From the NCBI RefSeq assembly GCF_001676615.1, contig NZ_LYXZ01000004.1, positions 62,001-126,000 on the forward strand: 64,000 nt of DNA. Reading direction: 5' to 3'. Source of the DNA: Labrys sp. WJW (lineage in GTDB: Bacteria > Pseudomonadota > Alphaproteobacteria > Rhizobiales > Labraceae). This document shows positions 20,433 through 29,021 of the stretch, piece after piece. Position numbers and translations under genes: made by a program. Under the pieces are notes generated by a model. It ran no database searches. It worked only from the letters and a program-made list of their open reading frames with translations, and was not told the DNA's origin. Numbering within the stretch: the stretch's first letter is position 1; each line of letters begins with the position of its first letter.

Positions 20433-21332
20433 TTAGGCGGCTTCACGCGCGAACTTACCCGGCGAGCAACCGAGACGTTTGCGAAAAGCGGTGCTGAAGG
20501 CGCTGGCGGATTCATAGCCAATTTCATCGGCGATCCGATCCAGGGACTTTACACCACGCGTGAGCGCATCCTTTGCGATCGCCATGCGCCAACGCGTTAG
20601 ATACTCGATTGGCGCACATCCCAAGACCTCTCCGAACCGCGCGGCGAAGCCTGATCGCGACATGCCGGCCATCTTTGCAAGATCGACGACCGTCCAGTTC
20701 TTGCGAACATCGGCGTGGATTGCTTGCAGCACTCGGGCGAGAGCTGGGTCCCGCATGCCGCTGAGGAGACCTGCAGGCATCGCCCGATTGCCGATGCTGC
20801 GCCAGCGAAGAGCCTCGACCAGCAGCGCTTCGAGCATGCGACGGACAATCAGCTCCTTGCCCGGGTAATCGGTCGCGCATTCCTCGGCGAGCAGATCAAT
20901 GAGACGGCCGAGCCGTGTCGTTCGTCCCTCCGAAGCCGGAATGTGAATGAGGCCGGGCAACAGTGCCAGCAGGAGCGGTGCATTCACCCGCTCGAATGCG
21001 AAGGTGCCACCCAGGGCAACAAGGTCCGGCGCGCCTTCCGGTTCGCCATGCCGGATCGCTTCGTTTCGCGGTTCCACCGGGATGCAGTCGATATCCTGTT
21101 CGCTGGACAGGGAGAATGCGGGCGTTGTCGGAAGGAGCACGAAATCTCCCTGAGCAAGCCGGAACGGCTCTTCGCCGACGAATCTCAGCCAGGTCTGCCC
21201 CTCCAATATGATCGTGAAACCGGGCGCGTCATGGGCCCGATAGCTTACGCCCCAGCGGCCGCGCGCAGTGATCGGCTTGGAGATGGCGGCCGTCGGCCGG
21301 AGCAGGCTTATGATGTCGCTGAGTGGATCCAT
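20433..21332 (-). CDS. AraC-family regulator with N-terminal cupin
   Basis: 299 aa. An N-terminal cupin sensor (GVSYRAHDAPGFTIILEG ... GDFVLLPT) precedes a C-terminal double HTH: WTVVDLAKMAGMSRSGFAARF and LDRIADEIGYESASAFSTAF, ending LGCSPGKFARE. This arrangement is typical of regulators beside small dehydrogenases. It diverges from the SDR gene at 21428 over 95 AT-rich bases flanked by an inverted repeat. Confidence 0.87.
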   Translation of the reverse strand: MDPLSDIISLLRPTAAISKPITARGRWGVSYRAHDAPGFTIILEGQTWLRFVGEEPFRLAQGDFVLLPTTPAFSLSSEQDIDCIPVEPRNEAIRHGEPEGAPDLVALGGTFAFERVNAPLLLALLPGLIHIPASEGRTTRLGRLIDLLAEECATDYPGKELIVRRMLEALLVEALRWRSIGNRAMPAGLLSGMRDPALARVLQAIHADVRKNWTVVDLAKMAGMSRSGFAARFGEVLGCAPIEYLTRWRMAIAKDALTRGVKSLDRIADEIGYESASAFSTAFRKRLGCSPGKFAREAA

Positions 21333-21382
21333 TTTGGACGGTTGGTAATTATTTATGGATAGTAAGTTATATATCGTCCAAA
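21333..21382. promoter_or_regulatory. Shared AraC/SDR control region with flanking inverted repeat
   Basis: TTTGGACG (21333-21340) and CGTCCAAA (21375-21382) are perfect inverted arms around a very AT-rich 34-bp core, in otherwise GC-rich DNA. They sit between the divergent AraC and SDR starts, a good place for the AraC-type binding site. Confidence 0.5.
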
Positions 21383-21427
21383 TCGGCTTGTCTATCTTGC
21401 GGCATCAAACGCAAGGAGACAGGCACT

Positions 21428-22177
21428 ATGGACAAGACGATCCTCATCACCGGCACCTCCTCGGGCTACGGCAAGGCCACGGCCGAGCATTTCCTGCAGA
21501 ATGGCTGGCATGTCGTCGCTGCGATGAGACGCCCCGACCCGACCATTCTTGGCGCTCAATCCGACCGGCTGCGCGTATTGCCGCTGGATGTCACCGATGA
21601 ACAAAGCATCGTTGCGCTGGTGGATGCTGCGGGCCCGATCGATGTGCTCGTGAACAATGCCGGCGTGGGCGGTGTGGGTGCGTTCGAAGCCATGCCGATG
21701 TCACTGATCCGCCAGCTCATCGAGACCAACACGATCGGTGTCATGGCCATGTGCCGGGCAGTCATTCCGCAAATGCGTGCACGCCGTGCAGGCATCATCG
21801 TCAACGTGACATCGAGCGTGACGCTCGGGGAGTTTCCGCTCGCTGCCGCCTACACCGCATCCAAGCAGGCAGTCGAAGGGTTCTCGGGCTCGCTCGCTCA
21901 TGAACTCGGTCATTTCGGAGTGCAGGTCAAACTCGTCGAGCCCGGCTATGCGCCGACCACGCGGTTCGGGGCCAATGCCATCGTGCCGGTCGAGGATTTG
22001 CTCCCGCAGGACTATGCCGAGTTTGCGAAGCCAATTCTTGAGGCCTTCGCGAAGCCGGCCATGACCACGCGGGAGAGCGACGTTGCCCAGGCTGTGTGGG
22101 CCGCTGTCCACGACACCTCCGGCCAGCTCCGTTTCCCCGCCGGACCGGATGCCGTAGCTCTGGCGCAAGCACGCTGA
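21428..22177 (+). CDS. SDR-family oxidoreductase
   Basis: 249 aa short-chain dehydrogenase. It has ILITGTSSGYGKATAEHFL (TGxxxGxG), LVNNAGVGGVG, a catalytic Ser in VTSSVTLG, and YTASK (Tyr/Lys). Basic residues after beta-2 (AMRRPD) suggest NADPH. ATG 21428 has AAGGAGAC upstream. Likely controlled by the divergent AraC protein. Substrate unknown. Confidence 0.86.
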   Translation: MDKTILITGTSSGYGKATAEHFLQNGWHVVAAMRRPDPTILGAQSDRLRVLPLDVTDEQSIVALVDAAGPIDVLVNNAGVGGVGAFEAMPMSLIRQLIETNTIGVMAMCRAVIPQMRARRAGIIVNVTSSVTLGEFPLAAAYTASKQAVEGFSGSLAHELGHFGVQVKLVEPGYAPTTRFGANAIVPVEDLLPQDYAEFAKPILEAFAKPAMTTRESDVAQAVWAAVHDTSGQLRFPAGPDAVALAQAR

Positions 22178-22324
22178 CCGAGTTTCGCTCCAGACTTTGG
22201 AGAGGAGCGCGACGAGCGCCTGCTCGACATGCCTGTATTGGGGGGCAACGCTCTGGGCCGTAGAAGGGGCAGGCCGCATCGCATTCCAGGATGCCGAGAT
22301 GCCGTTTCCTGCAGATTTAGAAAC

Positions 22325-22358
22325 ATTAGCATTGACTAATTCATTAGTATTTGCTAAT
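22325..22358 (+). promoter_or_regulatory. ArsR-type operator palindrome
   Basis: Two 16-bp half-sites, ATTAGCATTGACTAAT and ATTAGTATTTGCTAAT, form a near-perfect dyad (13 of 16 positions) with a 2-nt centre. It ends 8 bp before the ArsR-type start codon and is strikingly AT-rich, as expected for an autoregulatory ArsR/SmtB operator. Confidence 0.75.
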
Positions 22359-22366
22359 TGATAATC

Positions 22367-22696
22367 ATGACAGAGACAGCTGCCATCGATGCCGTCATGC
22401 GCGCCCTCGCGGATCCGACAAGGCGAGCCGTGTTCCAGCGGATCGTCGGATGCGACGAGATTACCGTCGCCGAACTGACACAGGGGAGCGGCGTCACGCA
22501 GGGCGCGGTTTCCCAGCACCTCAAGGCGTTGAAACAGGCGGGGCTCGTCGCCGAACGTCCGGAAGGGCGGAAGGTCTATTACCGGGCCGAACCCGGCGGC
22601 CTCGAGCCGCTAGCCGATTGGATGAGCCATTACAGCCTGTTCTGGCGCCGGCGCTTCGCCAATCTCAGAACCCTCTTGAAGGAGATCGACCCGTGA
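22367..22696 (+). CDS. ArsR/SmtB-family winged-helix regulator
   Basis: 109 aa. ADPTRRAVFQRIV, TVAELTQGSGVTQGAVSQHLKALKQAGLV and the wing ERPEGRKVYYRAE define the fold. No metal-binding CxC motif is present, so it probably belongs to the non-metal ArsR group that pairs with SRPBCC proteins. Its stop overlaps the next gene's GTG (GTGA), so both are one operon. A strong palindrome lies directly upstream. Confidence 0.88.
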   Translation: MTETAAIDAVMRALADPTRRAVFQRIVGCDEITVAELTQGSGVTQGAVSQHLKALKQAGLVAERPEGRKVYYRAEPGGLEPLADWMSHYSLFWRRRFANLRTLLKEIDP

Positions 22697-23160
22697 ATGA
22701 TCAAGCCTTGAAGCCGGATACGCAGGAGATCGTGGTCGACGAGATCTTCCCGCATGCGCCGGAAACCATCTGGAAGGCGCTGACCTCGGGCGATCTCATC
22801 GCTCGCTGGATGATGGCGCCTGCCGATTTCGCCGCGGTGGAAGGACAGCGTTTCACCTTTCGCACCACGCCGGCCGGTGCCTGGGACGGCGTCATCCATT
22901 GCAGGGTACTGGACGTGAAGTCGAACGAGCGCCTCGCCTATGCCTGGCAGGGCGGGGACGAGAGCAATGCGGGCTATGGCTCGCGGCTCGATACGGTGGT
23001 GACCTGGACGCTGGAGGCGGCCGAGGGCGGGACGCGGGTTCGCCTCGTCCATTCCGGCTTCGTCATGCCCAGGAACGAGACGGCCTTCAGGAACATGGGT
23101 GAGGGCTGGAAGAAGGTCCTGCGGAACCTCGGCACCGTCGTGGCCGGCAGCAAGGACTGA
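22693..23160 (+). CDS. SRPBCC (AHSA1-type START-like) domain protein
   Basis: 155 aa. IVVDEIFPHAPETIWKALTSGDLIARWMM, LDVKSNERLAYAW and GWKKVLRNL are typical of the AHSA1/SRPBCC ligand-binding fold. The GTG start overlaps the ArsR-type stop by 3 bases. ArsR-SRPBCC pairs are widespread; the ligand is generally unknown. Confidence 0.85.
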   Translation: MNDQALKPDTQEIVVDEIFPHAPETIWKALTSGDLIARWMMAPADFAAVEGQRFTFRTTPAGAWDGVIHCRVLDVKSNERLAYAWQGGDESNAGYGSRLDTVVTWTLEAAEGGTRVRLVHSGFVMPRNETAFRNMGEGWKKVLRNLGTVVAGSKD

Positions 23161-23175
23161 GGCGAGGAGGACGAG

Positions 23176-23589
23176 ATGAGCAAGGCCTATACCGGCGGAT
23201 GCGCCTGCGGGGCGATCCGCTACGAGATCACTGCCGATCCGGTGTTCAGCAATGATTGCCAGTGCCGCGACTGCCAGCGCGAAAGCGGTACGGGCCATCA
23301 GTCCCACCTGACCTTCCCGCGGCAGAATGTGACCCTTGCGGGGGTGGGGCGGCCCTGGGAGATGGTGGCCGACAGCGGCGTCAGGAAGACCCGCTATTTC
23401 TGCCCAACCTGCGGATCGCCGGTCTATCTGACCTTCTCGTCCATGCCGCAATTCTTCGCCATCCGCGCCGCAAGCCTCGACGAGCCGAGCCGCTACAAGC
23501 CGCAGGCGGTCACCTATACCAGCGGCGGCTATGAGTGGGACCACCTCGATCCGGCCTTGCCGAAATTCGAGAAGATGCCGCCGAGGTGA
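23176..23589 (+). CDS. GFA/CENP-V-family zinc protein
   Basis: 137 aa. Zinc ligands appear as GGCACGAIRYE (CxC), CQCRDCQ (CxxC) and YFCPTCGSPVY. The family includes glutathione-dependent formaldehyde-activating enzyme, but most members are uncharacterised. A strong AGGAGG precedes the ATG, which lies 16 bp after the SRPBCC gene, so it probably belongs to the same transcript. Confidence 0.88.
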   Translation: MSKAYTGGCACGAIRYEITADPVFSNDCQCRDCQRESGTGHQSHLTFPRQNVTLAGVGRPWEMVADSGVRKTRYFCPTCGSPVYLTFSSMPQFFAIRAASLDEPSRYKPQAVTYTSGGYEWDHLDPALPKFEKMPPR

Positions 23590-23714
23590 GGGAATTGATC
23601 GGGCAGCGCTAGGGTAGCGGCCATCAGCCGCCTCGCAACCAGATACAATTCGGTTGACCATTGTTCTCTTTTTGTTCTAATTCGGATTATACCGGTCGAG
23701 AACGCGAGGTCATC

Positions 23715-24323
23715 ATGCAGTTGGCATTTGAGTTCTATGGCGAGCTTCCGCGTGGGCCAGTGCGAGGGGAGAGATTGTTCTTCGCGGTGTTTCCCGCCGC
23801 GGAGGATGCGCGTCGGATCGAACGGTTCAGGCAGGATTTTCTCAAGGCGAACCATTTCCGCGGTAGCATGTTGCGGCAGGACCGCTTCCACGTCTCGCTC
23901 CACCATATCGGCGACTTCAAGCGGCTCAAGTCGCCGCGCACCTATGCGGCGGAACTAGCCGGCGATCTCGTCCAATTGCCTGCTTTCGAGATAACGCTCA
24001 ATGCAATCAAGAGTTTTGGTGCGATCCCCAAACGGGGCAGGGCACCGAGTTATCCGCTCATCCTGTGCTGTGAAGGGGCAGCCCTGTTCGAGCTCCATGA
24101 AATACTGGGTGCGGCCATGACCAAGTCGGGGATGCGTGCCTTTCCGGATTTCACCCCACATCTGACCCTTTCCTACGGCGAGTGGCCAATATTGAAGCAG
24201 GAGATCAATCCGATCCATGTTCGGATCACAGGCTTTTGCCTGGTTCACAGCAGGTTGGGGAAGACGAAATATCGGATCATCAAGCGCTGGCCTCTCGTAG
24301 AGCCCAAGCTGCTGCTGCATTGA
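23715..24323 (+). CDS. 2'-5' RNA ligase/cyclic phosphodiesterase (2H family)
   Basis: 202 aa. The 2H superfamily carries two H-x-S/T-x motifs, here HVSLHHIG and HLTLSYG, about 90 residues apart. Such enzymes open or form 2'-5' or 2',3'-cyclic phosphate bonds in RNA or nucleotides. The physiological substrate in bacteria is mostly unknown. ATG 23715 has CGAGGTC upstream; the longer upstream frame is not conserved-looking. Confidence 0.84.
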   Translation: MQLAFEFYGELPRGPVRGERLFFAVFPAAEDARRIERFRQDFLKANHFRGSMLRQDRFHVSLHHIGDFKRLKSPRTYAAELAGDLVQLPAFEITLNAIKSFGAIPKRGRAPSYPLILCCEGAALFELHEILGAAMTKSGMRAFPDFTPHLTLSYGEWPILKQEINPIHVRITGFCLVHSRLGKTKYRIIKRWPLVEPKLLLH

Positions 24324-24343
24324 CCTGTGCGTGAGGAAGCCCG

Positions 24344-24943
24344 ATGCCGCCCGTTACCGTTGATCCCGCCAAGGTCCGTGAATTCGCGGATGCCGACAGC
24401 TTCCATGCCTGGCTTCGCGACCATCACGACAGCGAAAGCGAAGTCTGGATCAAGATCCACAAGGTGGGCTCGGGGCTCGCCTCGATCACGGCCAAGCAGG
24501 CGATCGACGTGGTGCTGTGCTGGGGCTGGATCGACGCGGTGCGCAAGGGGCTCGACGAGCGCAGCTTCCTGCAGCGCTATACGCCGCGCGGGCGCAAGAG
24601 CATCTGGAGCCGGATCAATGTCGACAATGTCGCCCGCCTGGTCGCCGAGGGGCGCATGACCGAACACGGGTTGAAGCAGGTGGAGGCCGCCAAGGCGGAC
24701 GGCCGCTGGGACCGGGCCTATGAGAGCGGCAAGGATCTCAAAATTCCTGCCGATCTCCAGGCTGCGATCGAGACCGAGCCGGAAGCGCTGCAGATGCTGG
24801 CAACGCTCAGCGCTCAGAACCGTTTCGCATTGGCCTTCCGCATGCACAACACCAAGACCGAGGCCGGGCGGAAGAAGAAGATCGAGGCCTTCGTCGCCAT
24901 GCTCAAGCGCGGCGAGACGATCTATCCGCAATCGAGGAAATGA
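24344..24943 (+). CDS. YdeI/OmpD-associated-family protein
   Basis: 199 aa. SFHAWLRDHHDSESEVWIKI, DVVLCWGWIDAVRKGLDERSF, YTPRGRKSIWSRIN and a C-terminal GRKKKIEAFVAMLKRGE match the YdeI/OmpD-associated family, whose biochemical role is unclear. It starts 20 bp after the 2H gene, suggesting a shared transcript. Confidence 0.82.
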   Translation: MPPVTVDPAKVREFADADSFHAWLRDHHDSESEVWIKIHKVGSGLASITAKQAIDVVLCWGWIDAVRKGLDERSFLQRYTPRGRKSIWSRINVDNVARLVAEGRMTEHGLKQVEAAKADGRWDRAYESGKDLKIPADLQAAIETEPEALQMLATLSAQNRFALAFRMHNTKTEAGRKKKIEAFVAMLKRGETIYPQSRK

Positions 24944-24990
24944 GGCGGCAGCGCCCTGCGAATGAAGGACCGGGCCGGCAATGGGAGCGT

Positions 24991-25097
24991 GTCATTCCCG
25001 GTCGAGCGTAGCGAGGGGAAGGGAAGCTAGGGGCTAAAACCGCGCCCCGCCGCTCCTGGATTCCCTTTCCGCCGCCTGCGGCGGCGCCGGGAATGAC
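24991..25097. repeat. Intergenic inverted repeat (GTCATTCCCGG type)
   Basis: Perfect 11-bp ends GTCATTCCCGG and CCGGGAATGAC, 85 bp apart, with an internal hairpin GCCGC-CTG-GCGGC. It lies between the convergent stops of the YdeI and amidohydrolase genes. It resembles a short palindromic repeat I recall as frequent in Hyphomicrobiales genomes. Confidence 0.6.
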
Positions 25098-25122
25098 GGG
25101 TCGAGCTTTATGCGATCTGGGA

Positions 25123-26313
25123 TCAGATCGGCAGTGCCTCGACCACGACGCCGTTCTCGGCAACGACCATGCCACCCCGCAGCACGAGCTTGCGGGGCGG
25201 GCGGTTGATCACGGCTTCCTCGACACTCGGCGTGTCTATGACGACGAGATCGGCCGGCGCACCCGGTGCCAGGCCGTAGCCGGCGACCCGGAGTGCCTTG
25301 GCCGGCTCGACGGTGGCAAGGTCGAGTGCCAGGCGCAGATCCTCATTGGCGTAGAATTCCTGCCGGGAAGCGACGATGGCGGCACGATCGAGCATGTCGC
25401 CATTGCCGAAGGGAGACCAGCAGTCGCGGATGTTGTCGGAGGCCGCGAAGAGGATGACGCCATGGCTGCGCAGCGCCTTCACCGGCGGTACCGGCACGGC
25501 GGCCGGGCTCGATGTCATGATCGCCACGCCGGCGCGCGCCAGGGCCTCCGCGGTGCGGCCGAAGCTCTCCGGAGATTGATCGCCGAGGGAAAAGGCATGG
25601 CTCACCACCACACGCCCCTGCAGGCCGAGCGCCCCGGTGCGGCTGGCGATGTCGCGCAGCTCGGAGCCACCGGTTTCGCCGCCGTCATGCAGATGGATGT
25701 CGACCCCCTTGCCGTGTTTTTCGGCGAGGGCGAAGACGATGTCGAGCTGGCCTGGCACGTCATGGTCGAAACCAGCTGGATCGAGCCCGCCGATCAGGTC
25801 CGCACCGGCAGCGAGGGCGGCATCGAGGAGGTCGGCTGCGCCGGGTTCGCTTACGACGCCGCTCTGGGGAAAGGCGACGATCTCGATGTCGACCCAAGGC
25901 CTCCAACGTTCGCGAACGGCGAGCAGGGCCTCCAGATTGGCGAGCTTCACGTCATTATCGATATCGACATGGCTGCGCACGCGGGTGGTGCCGTTGGCGA
26001 CGAGGCGACGCAGGAGATTGGTGGCGCGAGCCTCGACGGGCAGGGGGACTGCATGCCGGGCCACGCGTTCGGCGGCGATGCGCTCGCGCACGCTTTCCCC
26101 CGGCACATGCGGCACCAGCGGTGCACCCATGTGGGTCTTGTCGAGGTGGATATGGCCATCGATGAAGGCGGGAAGCAGCAGGGCACCGGCAAGATCGCGC
26201 CGATCCGGAGCGCTCGATTGGAAGCGGGGCTCCTCGATCGAAGCGATACGCCCGTCGACGATATGGACATCCGCCCGGCGTCCATCGGGCAGGGTGGCAT
26301 TGGCAAGCAGCAT
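25123..26313 (-). CDS. Amidohydrolase, cytosine deaminase (CodA)-like
   Basis: 396 aa metal-dependent hydrolase. FIDGHIHLDKTHMGAP carries the HxHxDK motif of the CodA group. Further ligands are likely in VDIHLHDGGETG, VVSHAFSLG and FAASDNIRD. Substrates of this group are cytosine, related N-heterocycles or N-acyl compounds; the exact one is unknown. Its ATG overlaps the stop of the upstream questin-oxidase-like gene (TGATG), so the two are translationally coupled. There is no signal peptide, so it is cytosolic. Confidence 0.85.
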   Translation of the reverse strand: MLLANATLPDGRRADVHIVDGRIASIEEPRFQSSAPDRRDLAGALLLPAFIDGHIHLDKTHMGAPLVPHVPGESVRERIAAERVARHAVPLPVEARATNLLRRLVANGTTRVRSHVDIDNDVKLANLEALLAVRERWRPWVDIEIVAFPQSGVVSEPGAADLLDAALAAGADLIGGLDPAGFDHDVPGQLDIVFALAEKHGKGVDIHLHDGGETGGSELRDIASRTGALGLQGRVVVSHAFSLGDQSPESFGRTAEALARAGVAIMTSSPAAVPVPPVKALRSHGVILFAASDNIRDCWSPFGNGDMLDRAAIVASRQEFYANEDLRLALDLATVEPAKALRVAGYGLAPGAPADLVVIDTPSVEEAVINRPPRKLVLRGGMVVAENGVVVEALPI

Positions 26314-27353
26314 CAGATGAGTCCGAGACGTTTGGCGGCAACGTAGTTGTAGAGCGGATCGCGATAAAGCTTGAATTCCTCGGAGGCCGAGAAGCTGAGG
26401 CTGAGATCGTGCTCGTCATCATGCCTGACGGCCTCGGCGAAAATCTCCGGCCAGTCCGGCACCTTCTGCCGACGCCATTCTTCCACCTGTTCGGCCGCCG
26501 GAATGTCGGGAAAGCCGATCTTGGGAATCAGCGAGGCGATGGCCTGCCAAAAGCGGCGCATCGGTATCGTCGGGTCGGGCGACCGCGGCGCCATCATGCG
26601 CAGCCAATGCGTGCCGGTAAGCGCATGCAGCAGGGAGAAGTCCTGGGTGGCCGCAAAGAGCGCCAGCGACAGGCGGGCGTACCGGTCCATGGTGTCGGGG
26701 CCGATGGCCAGCATGTCGTGCACGGGCGCGAATTCCGGCTTGGCTGCGACCGCGCGCATATTGTGCCAGAGCAGGTCGCATTCTGTGACGATATGGCGGA
26801 AGGAGGAAGGCCCATACATATAGGCCAGCACATCGAGCGGATCGTCGGTTGTGCCGGCTTCACCCCGGCCGGTGCCGAGGTCGAGATAGGTTGCGGCCCA
26901 ATAGGCGAGAGCGATGGCGGTTTCCTCGTCATTGTCCGTCCAGGTCGCATAGGCCATGCGCATGAAGGCATGCATGGCGCTGGCGGCAAAGCCGTCGAAC
27001 AGGACGGGCAGATAGAGCCGGGCTGCCGGCGTGGCCCCGAGCCGCATAACCTCCGACCGGAAGAAGGTGCGGTAATCGCCCTCCCGTTCGCGATCTCCCA
27101 GGGCGTCGCGCCAGTTTTCCCGGGAGATCACCTCCTTGGGGGCAGGCACCGGAACGAGGCCGTTCTGGACGCGGTAGATCTCGCAGAACTCTTCCAGCCG
27201 CCGGTCATCAGCCCCCATGCGCTGCATGGCAACCAGGATCATCGGCAGGTGGTTGGCGAGCATATAGGGAAACTCAGCGCTCCATTGCTGTGCCCAGCCT
27301 ATGCAGCGCGTGAGCGCATCGTCCTTCCTGTCCGCTTCCTGTCGTGCCGACAT
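26313..27353 (-). CDS. Questin-oxidase-like protein (DUF4243)
   Basis: 346 aa, cytosolic. LANHLPMILVAMQRMGADDRRLEEFCEIYR near the start and the mid-protein FDGFAASAMHAFMRMAYA pattern match the questin oxidase-like family, known from fungal anthraquinone ring cleavage and of unknown role in bacteria. First gene of a two-gene unit with the CodA-like amidohydrolase, and divergent from an ABC importer. This pairing suggests catabolism of an imported cyclic compound, which is inference only. Confidence 0.72.
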   Translation of the reverse strand: MSARQEADRKDDALTRCIGWAQQWSAEFPYMLANHLPMILVAMQRMGADDRRLEEFCEIYRVQNGLVPVPAPKEVISRENWRDALGDREREGDYRTFFRSEVMRLGATPAARLYLPVLFDGFAASAMHAFMRMAYATWTDNDEETAIALAYWAATYLDLGTGRGEAGTTDDPLDVLAYMYGPSSFRHIVTECDLLWHNMRAVAAKPEFAPVHDMLAIGPDTMDRYARLSLALFAATQDFSLLHALTGTHWLRMMAPRSPDPTIPMRRFWQAIASLIPKIGFPDIPAAEQVEEWRRQKVPDWPEIFAEAVRHDDEHDLSLSFSASEEFKLYRDPLYNYVAAKRLGLI

Positions 27354-27479
27354 CGACCCCTCCCCATCCGGTCCTGGTTTGCCGGCGCATGAGGGGGCTC
27401 TGCGTTCCCTCTTGGCCGCTGCCGGAAATCTATCCTGTCCGCGCAGGGCAGAAAAGGGTCATGCGCAACAAACCAAACA

Positions 27480-27496
27480 AAATTATGTAATAATTT
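27480..27496. promoter_or_regulatory. AT-rich operator-like palindrome
   Basis: AAATTAT-GTA-ATAATTT, perfect 7-bp arms, in the 289-bp divergent region between the questin-oxidase-like and solute-binding protein genes. The rest of this gap is AT-richer than its surroundings and shows no gene. No regulator gene is adjacent. Confidence 0.45.
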
Positions 27497-27642
27497 GTTC
27501 GAACTTGCGAGGATATGGGGATTGTATTTTGTTAAGTTGCAAAAAAATGTTTGAGTGTGGTCGAATTTCTCACATTCTGATTGCGCGTAAAAAATGCAAT
27601 GATAGCCTCCCGGTTGCGAGGGTGTAACGGAGGGGACCCACG

Positions 27643-28917
27643 ATGAACATGACGGCAAAATGCCGCTCTCTCATGCTGGCGGGATTTCTGGTGTTTGCGG
27701 GAGGCGCGCAGGCCCAGGAACGTTTCGATGGCGTCACGCTGAGCCTGGCATCGCAGAACGACCAGTTCGCGGTGATCCTGGCTGCAATGGCGCCGGATTT
27801 CGAGAAGGCCACCGGCGCCAAGGTCAATGTCGAGATCCTGAGCTATCCCGAACTCTTGACCAAGATTACGGCCGATTATGTCGGTCACACCAAGGGCTAT
27901 GATATTGCCACCACCGACATCGTCTGGTCGGGGCAGTTCGCCGAAGCCGGCTATACCGTCGACCTTACCGACTGGATCAAGCGCGATGCCGCCGAGATCA
28001 AGGTTGACGATATCTATCCCAGTCTGATGAAGGGCCTGGGCGGCTACAAGGGTAAGCAGGTCGCCTTTCCCTTCGCCGGTTATGCCAATGTGCTGGCCTA
28101 TCGCAAGGACCTCTATGAAGCAGCGGGCCTGAAGCCGCCGGCGACGATGGAAGACTACATCGCCGATGCGATCAAGCTGACCGACCCGGCCAAGAAGACC
28201 TTCGGCTTCGTCGCCAATGGCCAGAAGGGCCCGGCCGTGGCGCAGGACTGGATGCAATATAACTTCCAGCTCGGCGGTTCGATCCTGGGGCCTGACGGCA
28301 AGCCCACGCTCAATTCGGCGGCCAATCTCCAGAGCGTCATGGATTACAAGAAGCTGTTCGACAAGGCGGCTCCTCCCGGCGCGGCCGATTATGATTGGGG
28401 TGCGCGCGAGGAAAGCTTCCGCCAGGGCATGGTCGCCAACATGCAGACCTGGTCGATCGGCGCCGCCGGCTACGACAATCCGGAAATCTCCAAGGTGGTC
28501 GGCAAGGTCGGCATCATGCTGACGCCGGCGCGTGCCGGCAAGCAACCGGAATACGGCATCGGCGGCTGGGGGCTCGGCATCAATGCCGACATCGACAAGC
28601 GCAAGCAGGAGGCGGCCTGGGCCTTCATCAAGTGGATCACCAGCCCGGCCGTGCACAAGGAATTCAATCTCCGCGGTGCCGGCAGCTATCTGCGCAAGAG
28701 CGAGATGACGGACAAGGACCTTCTGGCGAAGTTCCCGTTCCTGCCCGTGCTGGCCACCTCCTTCGAGCATGGCAATGTCGATTTCCGGCCGCGCATTCCG
28801 CAATATCCGGAATTGCAGGATCTGATCGGCTCGGCTGTCAATGGCGTGCTGGTCGGCAACGCCGATCCCAAGGCAGCCCTGGACGATGCCCAGGCCCAGG
28901 CCGAGAAACTGTTCTGA
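27643..28917 (+). CDS. CUT1-type ABC importer, solute-binding protein
   Basis: 424 aa periplasmic binding protein. A signal peptide ends GGAQA|QERF at about residue 25. The body (ATGAKVNVEILSYPELLTKI, GYDIATTDIVWSGQFAEAGYTVDLTDW, AFIKWITSPAVHKEF) is typical of extracellular solute-binding family 1, used for oligosaccharides, polyols and glycerol-phosphate-like solutes. CGGAGGGGACC supplies the SD. First gene of a four-gene importer; ligand unknown. Confidence 0.9.
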   Translation: MNMTAKCRSLMLAGFLVFAGGAQAQERFDGVTLSLASQNDQFAVILAAMAPDFEKATGAKVNVEILSYPELLTKITADYVGHTKGYDIATTDIVWSGQFAEAGYTVDLTDWIKRDAAEIKVDDIYPSLMKGLGGYKGKQVAFPFAGYANVLAYRKDLYEAAGLKPPATMEDYIADAIKLTDPAKKTFGFVANGQKGPAVAQDWMQYNFQLGGSILGPDGKPTLNSAANLQSVMDYKKLFDKAAPPGAADYDWGAREESFRQGMVANMQTWSIGAAGYDNPEISKVVGKVGIMLTPARAGKQPEYGIGGWGLGINADIDKRKQEAAWAFIKWITSPAVHKEFNLRGAGSYLRKSEMTDKDLLAKFPFLPVLATSFEHGNVDFRPRIPQYPELQDLIGSAVNGVLVGNADPKAALDDAQAQAEKLF

Positions 28918-28927
28918 ACCTGAAATC

Positions 28928-28962
28928 TCCCAATGAGTGCAGCGAGCATGCGCTCATTGGGA
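28928..28962 (+). other. Intercistronic RNA stem-loop after the binding-protein gene
   Basis: Perfect 10-bp stem TCCCAATGAG / CTCATTGGGA, extendable to 14 pairs with one G-U, and a 7-nt loop. It lies 11 bp after the binding-protein stop and has no T-run. Such hairpins often keep the binding-protein message more abundant than the permease message. Confidence 0.65.
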
Positions 28963-29021
28963 ATTAACTTCCGCAGGGCCTGTCCAAGCAAGGTTGCATT
29001 GCCACCGAGGGCGGCGCGATC

